From positions 107,679,501-107,743,500 of the forward strand of contig CM059587.1 in NCBI GenBank assembly GCA_030407085.1: a DNA stretch of 64,000 nucleotides, given 5' to 3'. Shown here one piece after another: positions 38,356 to 51,480 of this stretch. A program made the position numbers and the translations under genes. Positions within the stretch are counted from its first letter, which is position 1. Each line of letters starts with the position of its first letter. This stretch comes from Trichopria drosophilae. Lineage: Eukaryota > Arthropoda > Insecta > Hymenoptera > Diapriidae. The notes beneath the pieces are model-generated. The model had not been told where the DNA came from and made no database searches. It worked only from the letters and a program-made list of their open reading frames with translations.

Positions 38356-40515
38356 TGAGATTATGTAGCTTAAGTTTTTCTTTGGGTAAAACGGTAAAAT
38401 GGTACAAGAAAGTAAAGAGTCTGCGGAACTGCATTTATGCAATGGTGTGCCGCCTAGTGTTTGATATTGAATTTGAATTGCAAAATATAAATAAACATGG
38501 CATGTTTTTTAAAATAATAAAATTTCTGTTATTGATTATTAATGGTGGTAAATTGTACAAATCTTGCTTCGATTTTGTAGTTAACGTTTTAAATTCTTGT
38601 TAGCTTTTCGTAGGACTAATATACATTATTATTCAATATTTTCTTAATACTGATCGCAAATGGGGATCAATATCCCATCCCCATCAAATAAATATACTTA
38701 TTAATAAATACAAAATGCTAGATACAAAAACATAAAAGAAAACTTTTTTCCATTTTATAGGATCTCTGAATTGTCAATATCTTTTATATATGATTTGACA
38801 TTTCACATAATTATTTATTTTTGGCAAGAAGAGACCGAATAATATTTATAATAATATAAAATAATAGTAAGCAATATCATCGTATGTATAATGAACATTT
38901 TTGTATCATGATTCTGTAGTGTCAATAAAAAGTAATTTTTTATATAGAAAAGATCGATTGTAAAAACAGAGTTATGTAAATTAGATCAAGAACAAATGTT
39001 TACATCACTCTTTTTTTGACAATGAATGTTAAATTTAATCTTTTACTTACATTGTTTCTCGATAAGGGTTACCTCTTTTTTATTGTATAATATCTTACGC
39101 TTTTTTCACCTTTCTCTCGAGCGTGATAAATAATCCATATTGAAGTTAAGAAGTTAAATTTTTTAAATACTGTATATTATTTCTGACAAATATTAACAAA
39201 AATTGTGAAATATAAATTAACTGGAAATGTATAGTGAACATTTGTTTAAACATTCTCAAAGATGGACAAACCCGACAAAATATTGATGCAACTTTGCGAT
39301 CGTTAGAAGAGACCAATTAAATTCATGTATATAATTATTTTGATGTATTACGAATATTCCAATACTGTTGCGGTTTTACAATATTGGTTGTAATTTTGCA
39401 ATTTTTTCGGGTAATTTTTCAGAATTTGCACGAAGTTTTTAACAGAAATTTCTTACAACGTATGATGATATTATTTGATCAAACATATAATATTTTAGAC
39501 CCAATTGCGTCGAAATAAATCTATAATTGACCAATTAACGGTAGACCTGTGATGATCTAATACAATATTCAGTTTTATTTATTTATTTATTTACTAAAAT
39601 TCGAAATCTGAACGCATGTGACCATAACTAATCGTAACATGTTGCTTGAAATCTATATAATTGCCCATTTGATCTTAATAGACCAATCACGCAAGACCTC
39701 ATGTGACTAAATTTTGTCGAAAGAATCTATTTTTTCTGTTTTTCCGTCTTTGTGTTTTGTGTTCATGATATGTTCCGTGTTGAATAAAGTACTTGCTGCT
39801 TTTTATACATTTAGTTTATTATATACTCTCTAAATGTGAATCAGCGAAAACCGCTGCAAATCAGCGAATGTACGCTGCAAAAGAGCGCAAAGCATCCGCT
39901 GATTGAAAAAATGAGTAATAATTTATTCTGTTAGCTAGTTTATCAAGATGACTGGACTTTTCAATACTTGATTAAGTGGCCGATAACGGATGGAACATGA
40001 AATAGATAAGTGCACATACTGTGAAAGTAATTTACCAATAAAACTAAAATGTTTATAAACATGACAACACAGAATTGTTCTCATTTTATTTTACTGAAAT
40101 AATTTGAAACAATTACATATTAATTTAAAAATATTTTCAAGACTTTTCGTGCGACTGTTCATTATCGGTTACAAAGATAAGCAGAAAATTAAATGGAATA
40201 AATTTTCATGAAGTTTATTACTTACAAAAAAAGGTATCATAACATCAGGAATGTTAGAAAACTCCTGCTTATAATCGCTACCGTCATATTTATTAACTGA
40301 ACTAACGTCCACCAATTATTGCTCTTAAAGAAATGAAAAAAAAAATTCACGATTTTATTTCAGAAATTCTGCGTTAATAACAAGAACGGGGGAGCACAAC
40401 GCCGCCTTATGGCATGTTTTAAATGTTTGACGAGCGAGGATCGTACGTAAACGCGGGACGTAAATAACGAGATTTAGGTAATGAAATTTCTCTGCCGCGT
40501 TACGATTTTACGGTT

Positions 40516-40569
40516 TGTTTACGGCTTTCAGCGACGGTTTGTTTATGGCATCAATGGTGGTTTGTTTAT
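40516..40569 (+). promoter_or_regulatory. Three evenly spaced forkhead-like motifs (TGTTTAC/TGTTTAT)
   Basis: TGTTTAC at 40516 and TGTTTAT at 40540 and 40563, each preceded by GGTT. The spacing is 24 and 23 bases, close to two helical turns. Forkhead factors bind TGTTTAY. Local duplication of a GGTTTGTTTA word could also explain it. Confidence 0.3.
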
Positions 40570-43500
40570 GATGATGGAGGTGCGATTTGAGGCAAAATTT
40601 TAAATGGCGTCGAATAGTTCCAAGTGGCTGACGAAGGTAAAGCGCCGAGGTGTCAAACTGTAATGACACGAGAATAATTCATATTAGTTAAACGGTTTAA
40701 CGGGGAGTGCTAAATATTTCTTTAATATTATTATCCCATGAAAACAAGTCACGGCTGCAATTAGGAACATGCGTGGACAGTTTTTGAAATACAATAATGA
40801 ATGCGCAATAAAGTGACGTTGTTTATATACAGAGGTTGTAGATTCAATTTATTCTAGAAAAAAGTGGATTTAAATTCACGTCTAAGCTTCCAGATTGGAT
40901 TCCGAACGTTCGCATAGATTTTTCCATTGATGTATCTAATTTATTTGCAATTAGACTCAGGTCGTAAGCTCCATCATAGATTACAACACAATACTCAAAT
41001 ACGCTAAAATCGCAGACCACATAAAATGATATTCTAAGATGCTTCTGAGACCAGAGACTAGGAATATTCTATCTAACGCGTTATCGCTAGATTGAGTGAA
41101 CATAACCTAAAAAGATGCGTTCAAAACAGGTCCTGGATAGAATACACGAGTCGTTTCCTGGCCAGGGCCTGTTTATGCTCGGCGTTATATAGCCTGAGCA
41201 GGACTTAACCAATAGAAATTTACTACCTCGTTAATATTCGAGTTAATTATTAACATACTTAAAAGACATAATTCAGGGATGATTCATATAAGAGTAGCTA
41301 GTGGCAAGCTTCTGATGGAAGGAAGTGAAAGACCAAACATGACTTTTTTAAATGTTTAACTCCTAACTAATTACGACTGGTGCTCATTAGATGATGATTC
41401 GTCAAAAGTCTCGTTACCAACCATTAAAAAGTAGTTATTCTGTAACAAGCATCCACGCAATATTATGTCACCAAAAAAGGGTAGTTTCTCGCTCGTTACA
41501 TCAATATTCGCTGATGTAAAAAGCACTCGCGCAAACCTGTTTTCTATTGCCACGATGAGTTCGACCACACAAGAGTGGAAAGGACGACTAAACTAGAGAA
41601 ATAAAAAAGGAGGAACAGAGACTAGAGGGAAGGGGCACAAGCACGGAGAGAGTGCACTTTCGTTCAGTGGCAGCACGCAGCGTCGCGTGGTAATTGCTTA
41701 TATATTCGCTCGCTCTTTGATTCAGAAGCAAATGAATCTTATCCTTTTCTCGTATCAAAGCCATCAACCGATTCTCGGCGTGCCGCCGAGGCCTTCCTCT
41801 CTCTTTTTATCCCCTGATGCTTCATCTTCGTCTCATCATCAATTTTTTGCCAGTATACCATCTCGCTCGCACGCCTGTCACCCTAAATGTCACCCCAACT
41901 TCAGAGTGCAAAACCCCGAAGCTCTCGAACTAACACAATTATACCGCGTGGATCTCCTTGAGCATTCATTAAAAAACCTGCAGCGGTCGAGAGAGGTCTC
42001 GACCCCCGGGGCGGTAGTTACGATTTCGCGGGGGTTAGAATCACCCCACCCACGAGTGTTATTCGGGGATTAATAGATATGTACGCGTCGGCTCTTGGTG
42101 GGGCGCAAGGGACAGGGGAGCAAAAGGGAGCGAGAGAAAAATTGAAAATCACGTGGGTACGATAGAGAAAAACGAAAATCGCTGGAAGATGCTGGAAGTA
42201 ATGGCTGTTGACAACGAGGGGGATTAGGAAGTGCTAATTGAATGTTTAGCTTCTCTCGGAATCGCGAGCGAAAAGGGTCGGAATATTCACCGAATATAAT
42301 GGGAACCGCGATTTATTGCCGCAGATGCAGATTTTCCTATTATTCCCGTCGCTTCTTATTTCGTTTTCGATCGCTGATTTTCTTCATCCCAAAGTTTCTG
42401 ACTACCTCCTACTTATTTTATTATTAGACCCATTCTTAGCTAACCAGTCAGGACAAACGATGATTATAAACTTTTATGGTAAAACCAGAAAGATTAATTA
42501 CATCTTTGTAATCCTCTAACAATAATTTTTGTCACTAGAATAATGGAATGATAGCTGAAGCAAATATCAGTGGATTAAGTTCCCCAGATAATTCTCGCCA
42601 TCTGGTCATATCGTTTTTCACTATTTCTCTCCGCGTAATTAGAACAATGTTCCTGGGGAAGGTCGGAAGACGTGAAATTGAGCATTTGCTCAATGAAGAG
42701 ACGCAGAAAAGGGTCGGTGTTTGCTTTTCTCTCAGCCGAATTGCAGCGACGACGTTTGTCCTGGGCAAACATGATTTTCGACGGACCGGGGGAAAAAGCT
42801 CGTAAATTTTTTATCGAAGGTCGAAACGTGTACATTTCGATCGCGGTTATCGCCAATCGGAAAATTAATCCCGAATTTTATGGCTATTTTCATCATTGCG
42901 AATGTACAGTTTCGCCGGAATCGCGATTAAATCGCCGGATGGTTGATAACGTTAAAGCGATCCAATTTTATAGTTCTATCTTTGTATTGAGGGAGATCTA
43001 GTAAATGTTCCAATCGGTATTTGTTTCCGTTGAAAGGGTAACTCGCTTTGAATTAATTTGCTTGCCTTCATCTGATAAGTGAAATGATGACGACACCGAT
43101 CTATTTTTTGAACTTGTGAACCATCCTATCAGCCAATGTATCTTTACTTTTTCTTCAACAGGGGAAATTGAGTACTACATTGAGTAGAGTAGAATTATTT
43201 GTATTTAATTAGGATCTTTTATTCTCTTCTTTAGTGCATTATTGCCAGCTATCGCGAGATTAAGATGCTGGATTATTTACAATTGTAATACCTGAATAAT
43301 TCAGATGATTTTATAACGATACTTTTGACAGACAATATTTCTGTATAATTATACTAGATAGTTGTAAGGACGCGATCTCTATAATAGGTGGAGGAACTAT
43401 GATAATTGGTAACGATGTGATCGACAAGTTGCTATATTGTTTGAACTGTACAAAAACTGTCGACTATATGTGTATTCATTAAACCAGGAAATCTGCATTG

Positions 43501-44984
43501 AGACATATTTTATAATAATTTAATCTATTACAAAATAGGAAGTTACTATTATTTCAGGAAGTCCTCAAATTAAGAATGAAATTTCGATTTTTAAAATAAT
43601 GATTAATCACAACGTTAAACGCAATGCCAAGTATCAAAATCATATTTATGTGGATACCCCCTCTCATAAAACGTACTTTTTGTCATAACAGTAGTTGGCG
43701 ACTGGCTATGTTGCGACCAAATAAAAATCCACTTCAGTAATGGGAGCCAATGAGCTCATCGAATCGCGACGGCACCTGGCGGTAACAAGCCTAACTAAAC
43801 CTGTCGAAAGTGTATACAAGATATACAAGATTTGTCGCAGTTTAACTAAGCACACAAAACCTTGTTTTACTAAATAGAATAGCTATCGGTATAGTTTTTT
43901 TTTCGCTAACTATGCAGTTTCTGGAGCCTATCTATAGGTTCGCGCGACAATTGCATACATGGACATTTCGGTTTCTAAATATATTTTTTATTTGTTGCTT
44001 ATTTTCAGTCGTAACGTTCATTACTATATTATGGAACGAATATATTCAATTGTTTGCATAAAACTAATGCTCTGGAGGAAATGAACAGAATCGATCACAC
44101 AGCGAAAAATCCTAGTTTTTGTTGATCATGCTTCATCCGTGGGTCACTTCAATTTTTATTATTACTTATAGTTCGTCCTAGTCATTGTGATTCTCGAATA
44201 AAGCATGAAGACATACATATTCAAAAGAATAATTTCCGTTGCAGGATCGATCATGAATGATTGGCCATCTGCATATTTTTCCTTGAAACTATCCAAAACA
44301 TCAATGACATTACGCCCCTACGTAGTATAAGATGTTTTATTGCTACTGCTTATGTTGTAATTCTGAAGTAATTTTATCTAAATCTTGACTTCTTTCCGCG
44401 CAAGCTATACACCTACGCAATAAATTTGCTTATTGAAATGTTCCTTGTTCTAATTTGTTATATACTTTGAATTTGCCAGAAGATTTGCCAAATAACTGAA
44501 TACAAGAGATATTTCACAACGACTTTAGAATACATGCTGGAAGAACATCTGACATATAATTTTGCAGGTTGTTATTCACAATATTAACAGCGTACAGCTA
44601 AGCATGTCCAACAAACGAATTTGTTTTACAACAAATGTTCACGGACACACAATATACATACGTTACCGGTTTTAATCGATATTCATTAAACAACACACAA
44701 GACCCGGATGCATTGACGCGGAATGCGACCCATCTTACCTAATTTATACGAACATGTTCAGTGCCGTCAACTATCCTCGTGACAGATTTGGCCATAAATC
44801 AGGCCAATTGCCATTTTCAGTCGGAATTTGACTAACTGATTTGTTTCCGTCTAGTTCCGGAGTAACCGACAGAAACCCCCCGCAGTTTTTGAAAATTTGT
44901 CAACAGTCGAATTGGACCTTTCGTAAACTGCGAAGCTTTCACCCAAAATTTACAATCGGTCAATAAAACTAGAAAAAAGCTTAC

Positions 44985-45222
44985 CTCATAAAGTGGCCGG
45001 CGGCTCGTTGATAGTCCAGGTCAATCGTGCTGCCGTGTTCGAGACTTTCGTCTCTACGTCAATTTGAAAGAACTCCTTCAAAACAATACTGGGAACGATT
45101 TTCCCCGCCAAGTCAACACGATTATAGTCCACAAAAAACAGTTCCCAGGAACCGTCAGGAACGGAACGAAAGTCTCACTGAATCTGGCACTACGTACAGT
45201 TTCTCATTGAGGCACACGAACA
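44985..45222 (-). CDS. Sox21b: Sox21-like exon 1: 5' UTR and start codon (coding part 44985-44989 only)
   Basis: The strong donor GAG followed by GTAAGC (44984-44979) closes an exon ending ...CACTTT-ATG-AG. Joined to exon 2 it reads ATG AGA GCC GGT GGC AAC ATG, in frame with the HMG box. Reading upstream in this frame there is no other ATG before an in-frame TGA near 45062, so this Met is the first possible start on this exon. Only five coding bases sit here; the remainder to about 45222 is 5' UTR. The exon lies in the GC-richest part of the window's upper half. Frame agreement alone could be chance, but together with the donor strength, the position upstream and the promoter-like motif at 45222 it is a coherent first exon. 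The TSS is predicted. Confidence 0.62.
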
Positions 45223-45226
45223 CTGA
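45190..45226 (-). promoter_or_regulatory. Candidate core promoter: Inr plus DPE-like motif for the Sox gene
   Basis: On the minus strand the sequence TCAGTG matches the arthropod initiator, with A+1 at 45222. The string GTACGT occupies +28 to +33 (45195-45190), where a downstream promoter element would lie, matching five of six consensus positions. No TATA box was seen at -30. A CCAAT pentamer on the plus strand lies near 45422. It would give a 5' UTR of about 233 nt. The Inr is short, so alternatives within 45.0-45.5 kb are possible. Confidence 0.4.
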
Positions 45227-48200
45227 CAGAATGATCGATCGATCACGAGCACCGTCGATCAATCGCGTTTCGCCGCGGCGGTTTACAGGATTGCACGCAC
45301 AACTTAGACGGCTGGTAATTTGGAAGTGGAGTCGAGTCGAGCTAGTTCCGCCAGTCGGCACTGTGGGTCGGTTCTTCCCCCACGCCGGGTAACCCATGGG
45401 ATTAGTCTCGAGAGAGCTTCAGCCAATAGGAGCTGCGGGAAGGCGGTATCTAGTGGAGAAAGGTGATCCCTTATTGGGCGCTGTTTTGCCAAGCTCCGAG
45501 TCGCGACTACTGGCGTCATCGTCGCCGTTGCGGCACAAATTCGCCTATCAAGGCACCTTCGAGGAGGGAGAAGGGAACCGCCTTACACCCGGTGGGAGTA
45601 TCGTGGGTGTGATAAGAAAATGCGAAAATTCACGAGAGAAACGAAAGGATAATCTAGACCGCGAAAAAGGCACTACCAAACCATAAGTAGATATAAACAT
45701 GGGGAGATGGGCCACTATGAATTCTTAAATTGGAGAAAAATTGATAATTCATAATATTGTCACGTTCTTTTTCAACATCTTTAAATTACGATGCCCTTAA
45801 TAAATGATATTATAAAAATTTCAGAATTTTGGAGCCGTATTATCTTTAAAATGGTGTTTAATGTACGGAAAGTGTGTCGATTAATGTGATGACAAATACT
45901 TATTAGTCATCCTTCTAAATGAATGATACCTCGATCTTAGTTATGGCGGTGATTTCGATAATATAATTTTATTATAAAAGAAAAAATAGAAAAAAATAAT
46001 ATACCTTATTTGTTGTAATATACCTTTGAATAAAATGTTCTATGCGTATAATTATATAAATAACAAAAAGAAAAAAAATGATATAACTGTCATTTCGTAC
46101 CTTCAGTAATGCTACTCATAATTATGGATGGCGTTTCGATCGACCTCCGCCGTGTCTGAACTCGTGAGTGAGATAATTTTTAAATCAGCAAATTCTCACT
46201 GATGAAGGTATATAATTATACGATTAAACCAACTTACCTAAAGTAAGATCTTATTTCAGTAAGTTCCCAAATGATTTTGAGAGCGAATATACGGGTTTAC
46301 GGACAACAAAAATACTATAATACCTATATACGGCGTATGTTGTTTAATTTCTGTTACATTTTGACTGGCGTGTTTAAAGTACAAACAACATTTTTCTAAC
46401 CTACAAGTTCACATTTATGTATGGTTCAAAAGAGGGTATTTTTTTCTTCTTCATGAAAATCGTCGCCAATCATTTTGATAATTTTTGATTAAATAAAAAA
46501 TTTGTGGTACCGGATATAGTGGAGGCAAAATAGATTGATAATCTATTTCCATTTTCTGCTTTAGATCACCAGGGGAGCCGGAATCCCCTACGTCAGCAGT
46601 CAACAGTTTCTTTTATGTTCAAACTTTTAGAAATTAATAAAAATATGTTTTTCACTACAAAACAACATTTGTTGCATTTTATTGGACTATACCTTTAAGG
46701 GAAAAGAAGATTTGTACGATTATATGCAGTAGTTCTCCAGAAAAAATGAGAAAATAATATGCTTTTTTTGGACGTTCGTATTAGAATGTCCTCTTAATTT
46801 TGTAACAAATTACAATATCAAAAATGCAGAACAAAATTAACGTTTTTCTCTCCTAAAACAGTGTTAGAATAAAAATGTTAATAATTTGTTTAATGTACTG
46901 CTTATATGTAGATTGAATTAAAAGAATATCAATAGACTTACACGTAGGCAAATGTGGTATTTCTGAACCAGAGTACTTTCTTACATTGCATAGAGAGTGG
47001 ATTATCACCCAACAAAATTAAGAGGTTAGTTTTTTAATGAGAAACTCAGCTAAAACAGCTTCCCACAAAACAGCAGATCGCGATGTAAGTCGCGAGTGAA
47101 GACGTAAAATGACAATTAAAATTCGAAATCCTCAAAATTTTTTTTTCTATAAATAGGTATACTTTTCTTATATCTTTAAGAATATTTCTACATAATTTCT
47201 AGACGATGTGGTTATTTATATTATTTTTATATGATTTTTTAAAGTCGTTAATAGTGAAAAAATCACTACTTTTTTCATTTTAAGGCTTCCGTATTGATTA
47301 CCGTGTTAGATACGACAAAAATGCACTGAACCTTCAGTGAGAGCCATAGTCTAATGTTAATAGATACGTCACAAATAAGATAACTATCTCTGTTCTAAAA
47401 TTTCAATGATTTTTTCAATAACTTCCGATGTTTTTCATGCCGTACATATTACCCACAAATTAATAGTTTGAATCGAGAATTATAATATTATAATCAAATA
47501 AAAAACGCATTGACTGGCAGTCATGTAGCAAAATGACATTATCGATTCAAATTATCCAAGCATAATACAACACCACATGCAGATCGATCCCTCGATATTT
47601 TGCTAGTATTGCCCAATGCTGATTATTGTGTGGATTCTGCCTATCATAGATATTTACTAGTATAGGTATACTAATGACAAGAACAGACGGTTCAACATGT
47701 GCACATGGTGCAGTAATACAAACCGAGAGAGATCTCGATGTATTTGGGAAACCCGAAGTAGGCAAACATGGAATTGTGTGGGTTCCGTAGGGATAGAATT
47801 TCCACTGTTCGCAAGTCAAAGAAGTGTCGATTTATTATGTTATTTATTGGATATTACCTTACAACTGAACTACAGTAATTTTCATGCAGAATATTATTGA
47901 TATAGATTGTTCCAAAACAATTGTTCAATATATTATTATATATTCTCAAATAAATATCAGGTTTATGATTTTTAATGACTGTAACTAATTAAATTATGTC
48001 AATAAAATTTATTAATCAATATGTGATTACTAAATGTACACAATTGTGAAATAAACAATTAAACTAGAATGATATTATAGGACCTATGAGAAATTAGATT
48101 GTAAATTTTCATTCGAAAATTTTCTACCTTAATAATAATAAAATTAAGTATAATAATATCTTGACTAATGCGGCCGATAAAATGGAAATAAATTATAATA

Positions 48201-50346
48201 AACTAAACAAAATATTCTTTCAGGTCTGAATATAAACGAAATAATTTCTTTTTATTTAAGTCGACCATATATACTGACTAAAATATTATAAAGATATTAT
48301 TATCTACATGTAAGTTATAAAATAATTTATCATAAATATCTTCTTTTAATTTACGTTTAAAATCGCGATGTTGTGTCATAAAAATAATAATCATTTAGAG
48401 AAAAAAACTAACCCAACACAATTGAACGATTTTAGATCACGTGCACCAAGCTATTATCTGCACTTATCTGTAATTCCAATAGTGAGATGTAGATATCGGT
48501 AAATGAATTTATTTACGTTCCCGAAACGTAGGGGAATATTCTATTTTTAATCGGCTTTCAATGGTTTGGCCGACTAAAAGTATATTCTCATTTTAATTGC
48601 AAAGCCTATTGTCCTACGGATACTATTAATCCCAATGGAAGATTCAAGTGCTTGTCGATAAAATCAGAACTCGTTTATTTCCCACTCGCAGTAGTAAATT
48701 GTACAATGCATTTCATTTATTGTGAGCAATTTATCAAAGAAACATTAACACTTTCAAGATATCAATTGCATTCAATAAGGTTGTATGAATGTTATTAAAA
48801 AAAATAACAATTATCGGGCGTTATTGAATCATAAAATACAAATTCTTTAGCTGTTTAGCCTTCATAATAAATATTCATAACCATATAGAACAAATCTTTT
48901 TTTAATAAAAAGGAAAATATATACTTAGTTAAAAAATATTCAGTTGCTTTGTATTTTATTATAAAAATCAGTATTATATGTGATATATATTATACATTTT
49001 CTAACGGTCGATTAATCAATTTATAATATATTTTCAGTTTTAACTTGTTGTTATTATTTTGACATTTCTATATTTGATATAATGTACCAGTAAATATTAA
49101 AAAATATATAGTAAAATTTACTACACTTGTTTCTAAATGTTAGCGTGATGAAAATTCGTTACTAAAATTAGTGTAGTAAAGTTCCTATTTCTTTCTTGGA
49201 CCTATTTTAACAGTAATTTAAAAATTTTTATAACCCTCCGGTCGTGAAACTCAATTATGCGCCCTAGGGCGAAACCTTCGGGTGCAAATTGTCGAGACCT
49301 ATGCCTATACTACTCAAAAAGGTCGCAATCATCACGCGCGAAATATTAACGTCCAACGAAAGTGATTGTCACAACCGAACTTCACATTCGTCGGAATCTT
49401 GTAATTGTTGTGAATCTGATACCTTTCAGGTATAATATACTATTTTCATCACGGATGACCCTATGCTTTTTATACTAAACTTTATTTATTCCCACGCAAA
49501 CAGTACATGCCATGCTCTTCAAAATTTCTACTTTACGACCTAGTCTCGCAATTTATATTATTTCAGTTATTAATTTCATTACTAGTTGAGATTAAAAATG
49601 TTTCGACAAGCATCGCTCGGGCAGCAAACCTCCCGCTCAGGAATCGCGCGTTTTCCTCCCTTGAAGCATAATATACTATTACAAACGAGTGGAACTGCAT
49701 GCGCGAGTGCGGAATGTGTAAAAGTTCACATTCGGGAAAAAGATATCAAAAGTACTTTGTGCGCGAACTTTACACACGCGATTTAAAAATAATACATTAC
49801 GGTACAAGTGTGCGAAGTGGTTGATTTTTGCACGAATAAAACGAGTACGGAACTTAACTATTGCACGCGTGTCTCGGATTCTATTTTGTTTGATTCCACG
49901 AGAGACATATTTTCAGCACGGAGTTGAGTGGGACTTCGCGCAACGGAATTAAAAATAGTATATTATTCAATGAGTTCATGCACTTTATGAATGCCATCGG
50001 ATTGCATATACTACTTTATGCACGACGTTTCCGTGTGTAAAGTTTACTTTTACATACGTTGCTAGCACTATGCGACAGAAGTGTAAAATGCGATTTTGCG
50101 TACTTGGGTTTATCATTTATTAGACAAGACCGATTCCTGACTGTGACTGTAAAGTTCGTGAGTAATATTACATTATGCCACTAGAGTGTAAACTGGTACG
50201 TTTACGCTCTAGTGGAAAATTGCATTTTTTATATTATGTTACAGTATGCATAAAATGCTAATTTTTGTAATTGCAACATAAAACATTGTTTTCTGTACGA
50301 AAATGTTTTTTTTAATAAATATGAATTCGAACCTCCCCGATCGGTA

Positions 50347-50545
50347 ATATTGTCAGGTAGCCTGATAACTAATCAGTCCTTGATCAGGCCTCAACACGGC
50401 CGCTTGTTCAGGCATGCCTGAACGTAACCTTATCAGGCCCTGACCAGGTACAAGCACGGTCCCCTGTTAGAGCGTGCCTGAATGTAAATACATCAGGCCC
50501 TGCTCAAGCTCCAACAGGGACCCCTGATCATGTGACGACGTTTTT
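50347..50545. repeat. Degenerate tandem repeat of palindromic CCTGATCAGG-like words
   Basis: ATCAGGCC recurs at 50383, 50432 and 50492, with complementary GCCTGA words between, giving about three units of 49-60 bases. Related words lie at 15484-15515 and 41125-41210, so this is a dispersed family rather than a local expansion. Confidence 0.6.
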
Positions 50546-51180
50546 CCGTGCAGTCATGTCTGAATATAACCTCTTGCCCTAACCTAACTACACTCCAGGA
50601 TGGTCTCCACAGACAAAACTGAATATGGAAAATTATGATGAAATTATTTTTTAAATTTATCCCTAGTTATTTAGGAAAAGTGTTATGTTCACTCTAATTT
50701 TCGTTGATTTGTTGACATTCGTGAATTTTTAAATTAATTTAGAAAAATGTGGAAGCATTTTATAAACATCTTAAAAATATTTATTTAACCTATTTTAAAC
50801 GTTCATTACTTTTACATATGGAAAACAGAACGTAAAATTTCACTTTGCGCATTATCGTACAAAAAGTACTATTTTAATAATGTGCGTAAATCAGTAGGTA
50901 AAGTTAAACTTCACACTTCACTCTGGAAACTGTTATTTGATAGCTATTCTCCGTACGTAAAATGTTTACTTTATGTCAATGATTATTTGTACACATATCT
51001 TTTATATACAAAAAGCGATATTTTACGCACTGAAATATGTAAGTTAGTTTTATCCTAACCTAGCCTAACATAACATAACGGAACCGAACCTATCTCAATA
51101 ACGGTATAAACTTATATACTTTCGGGAACTTTGCACATCTAATGTAGTGAACTTTAATAATAAAAATAATAATAATAATA

Positions 51181-51480
51181 AGGGGGCGGAGATGGTTACG
51201 ATGGTTAAGGCGCCCGCCTTGTTTCGTAATTGGAACGTCTCCAAAGGTTCTGGGTTCGAGTCCCCGTGTACACAATTTTCTGCGCGTTGAATTGAACTCA
51301 GTACCGACACTGCAATCGCCTACCTCATGATTTGAGGCGTGGTTGCAGTGACATTTCACGCTAATCTGGTAGAGATTTGAGTAAAAGAATTTCTCATTTT
51401 ATGGACAGATTGAGCGACATAAGAAACCAATGTTGTTGTTTAAGTTATTATTAAAATAATAATAATAATAACAATAACAA
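51181..51480 (+). mobile_element. tRNA-derived SINE
   Basis: The head carries RNA polymerase III A-box (GATGGTTAAGGCG, about 51199) and B-box (GGTTCGAGTCC, about 51252) promoter words in tRNA-like order and spacing. Next come an unrelated body and a tail of AAT/AAC triplets (51455-51482). An (AAT)n run precedes the head. The minus-strand frame translating to GDSNPEPLETF is a by-product of the B box, of the kind often mis-annotated as protein. The cloverleaf is imperfect, so it is not a functional tRNA gene. Confidence 0.85.

Larger units (their letters stand above)
29845..44984 (-). other. Intron 1 of the Sox gene
   Basis: 15.1 kb, phase 2, GTAAGC...TTTCAG. It is the main landing site for mobile DNA in the gene: a long-TIR element (31627-33258), a foldback (36572-37416), a related fragment (37519-38355) and short dispersed repeats near 34930-35420. 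GC-richer non-repeat patches at 35930-36360 and 41580-42130, and a trio of forkhead-like motifs at 40516-40569, are candidate regulatory DNA. 29900-31600, 38360-40480 and 42900-44970 show nothing nameable. Confidence 0.6.
8322..45222 (-). other. Sox21b: Gene span: SoxB2-group (Sox21-like) HMG-box transcription factor, five exons
   Basis: Seen: five minus-strand exons with canonical GT/AG boundaries join into one open frame, with coding parts of 5, 263, 195, 155 and 552 nt (1170 nt, 389 residues). Intron phases are 2, 1, 1 and 0, and introns are about 15.1, 9.2, 3.85 and 7.3 kb. Known: SoxB proteins are nuclear factors that bend DNA at ACAAT-like sites; SoxB2 members act in neural and epithelial development. 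Inference: an HMG box interrupted by an intron, a [12 protein letters not shown] flank and a C-terminal tail rich in Tyr-Leu-Asp motifs suit the insect Sox21b/Sox21a branch better than Dichaete or SoxNeuro. The exact paralogue rests on memory of the family, not an alignment. The upper bound is a predicted initiator; the 3' UTR end is unknown and lies below 8322. Confidence 0.85.

Noticed and set aside
45027..45686. Overlapping open frames on both strands around the promoter
   Set aside because: Expected from a CpG-rich promoter/5' UTR with few stop codons; no splice or domain support.
51181..51275. Possible tRNA gene
   Set aside because: A and B boxes are present but the arms do not fold into a full cloverleaf, and the sequence continues into a SINE body and tail.
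51095..51359. Minus-strand frames reading GDSNPEPLETF or CTRGLEPRTF
   Set aside because: Translation of the SINE B-box region, a familiar annotation artefact.
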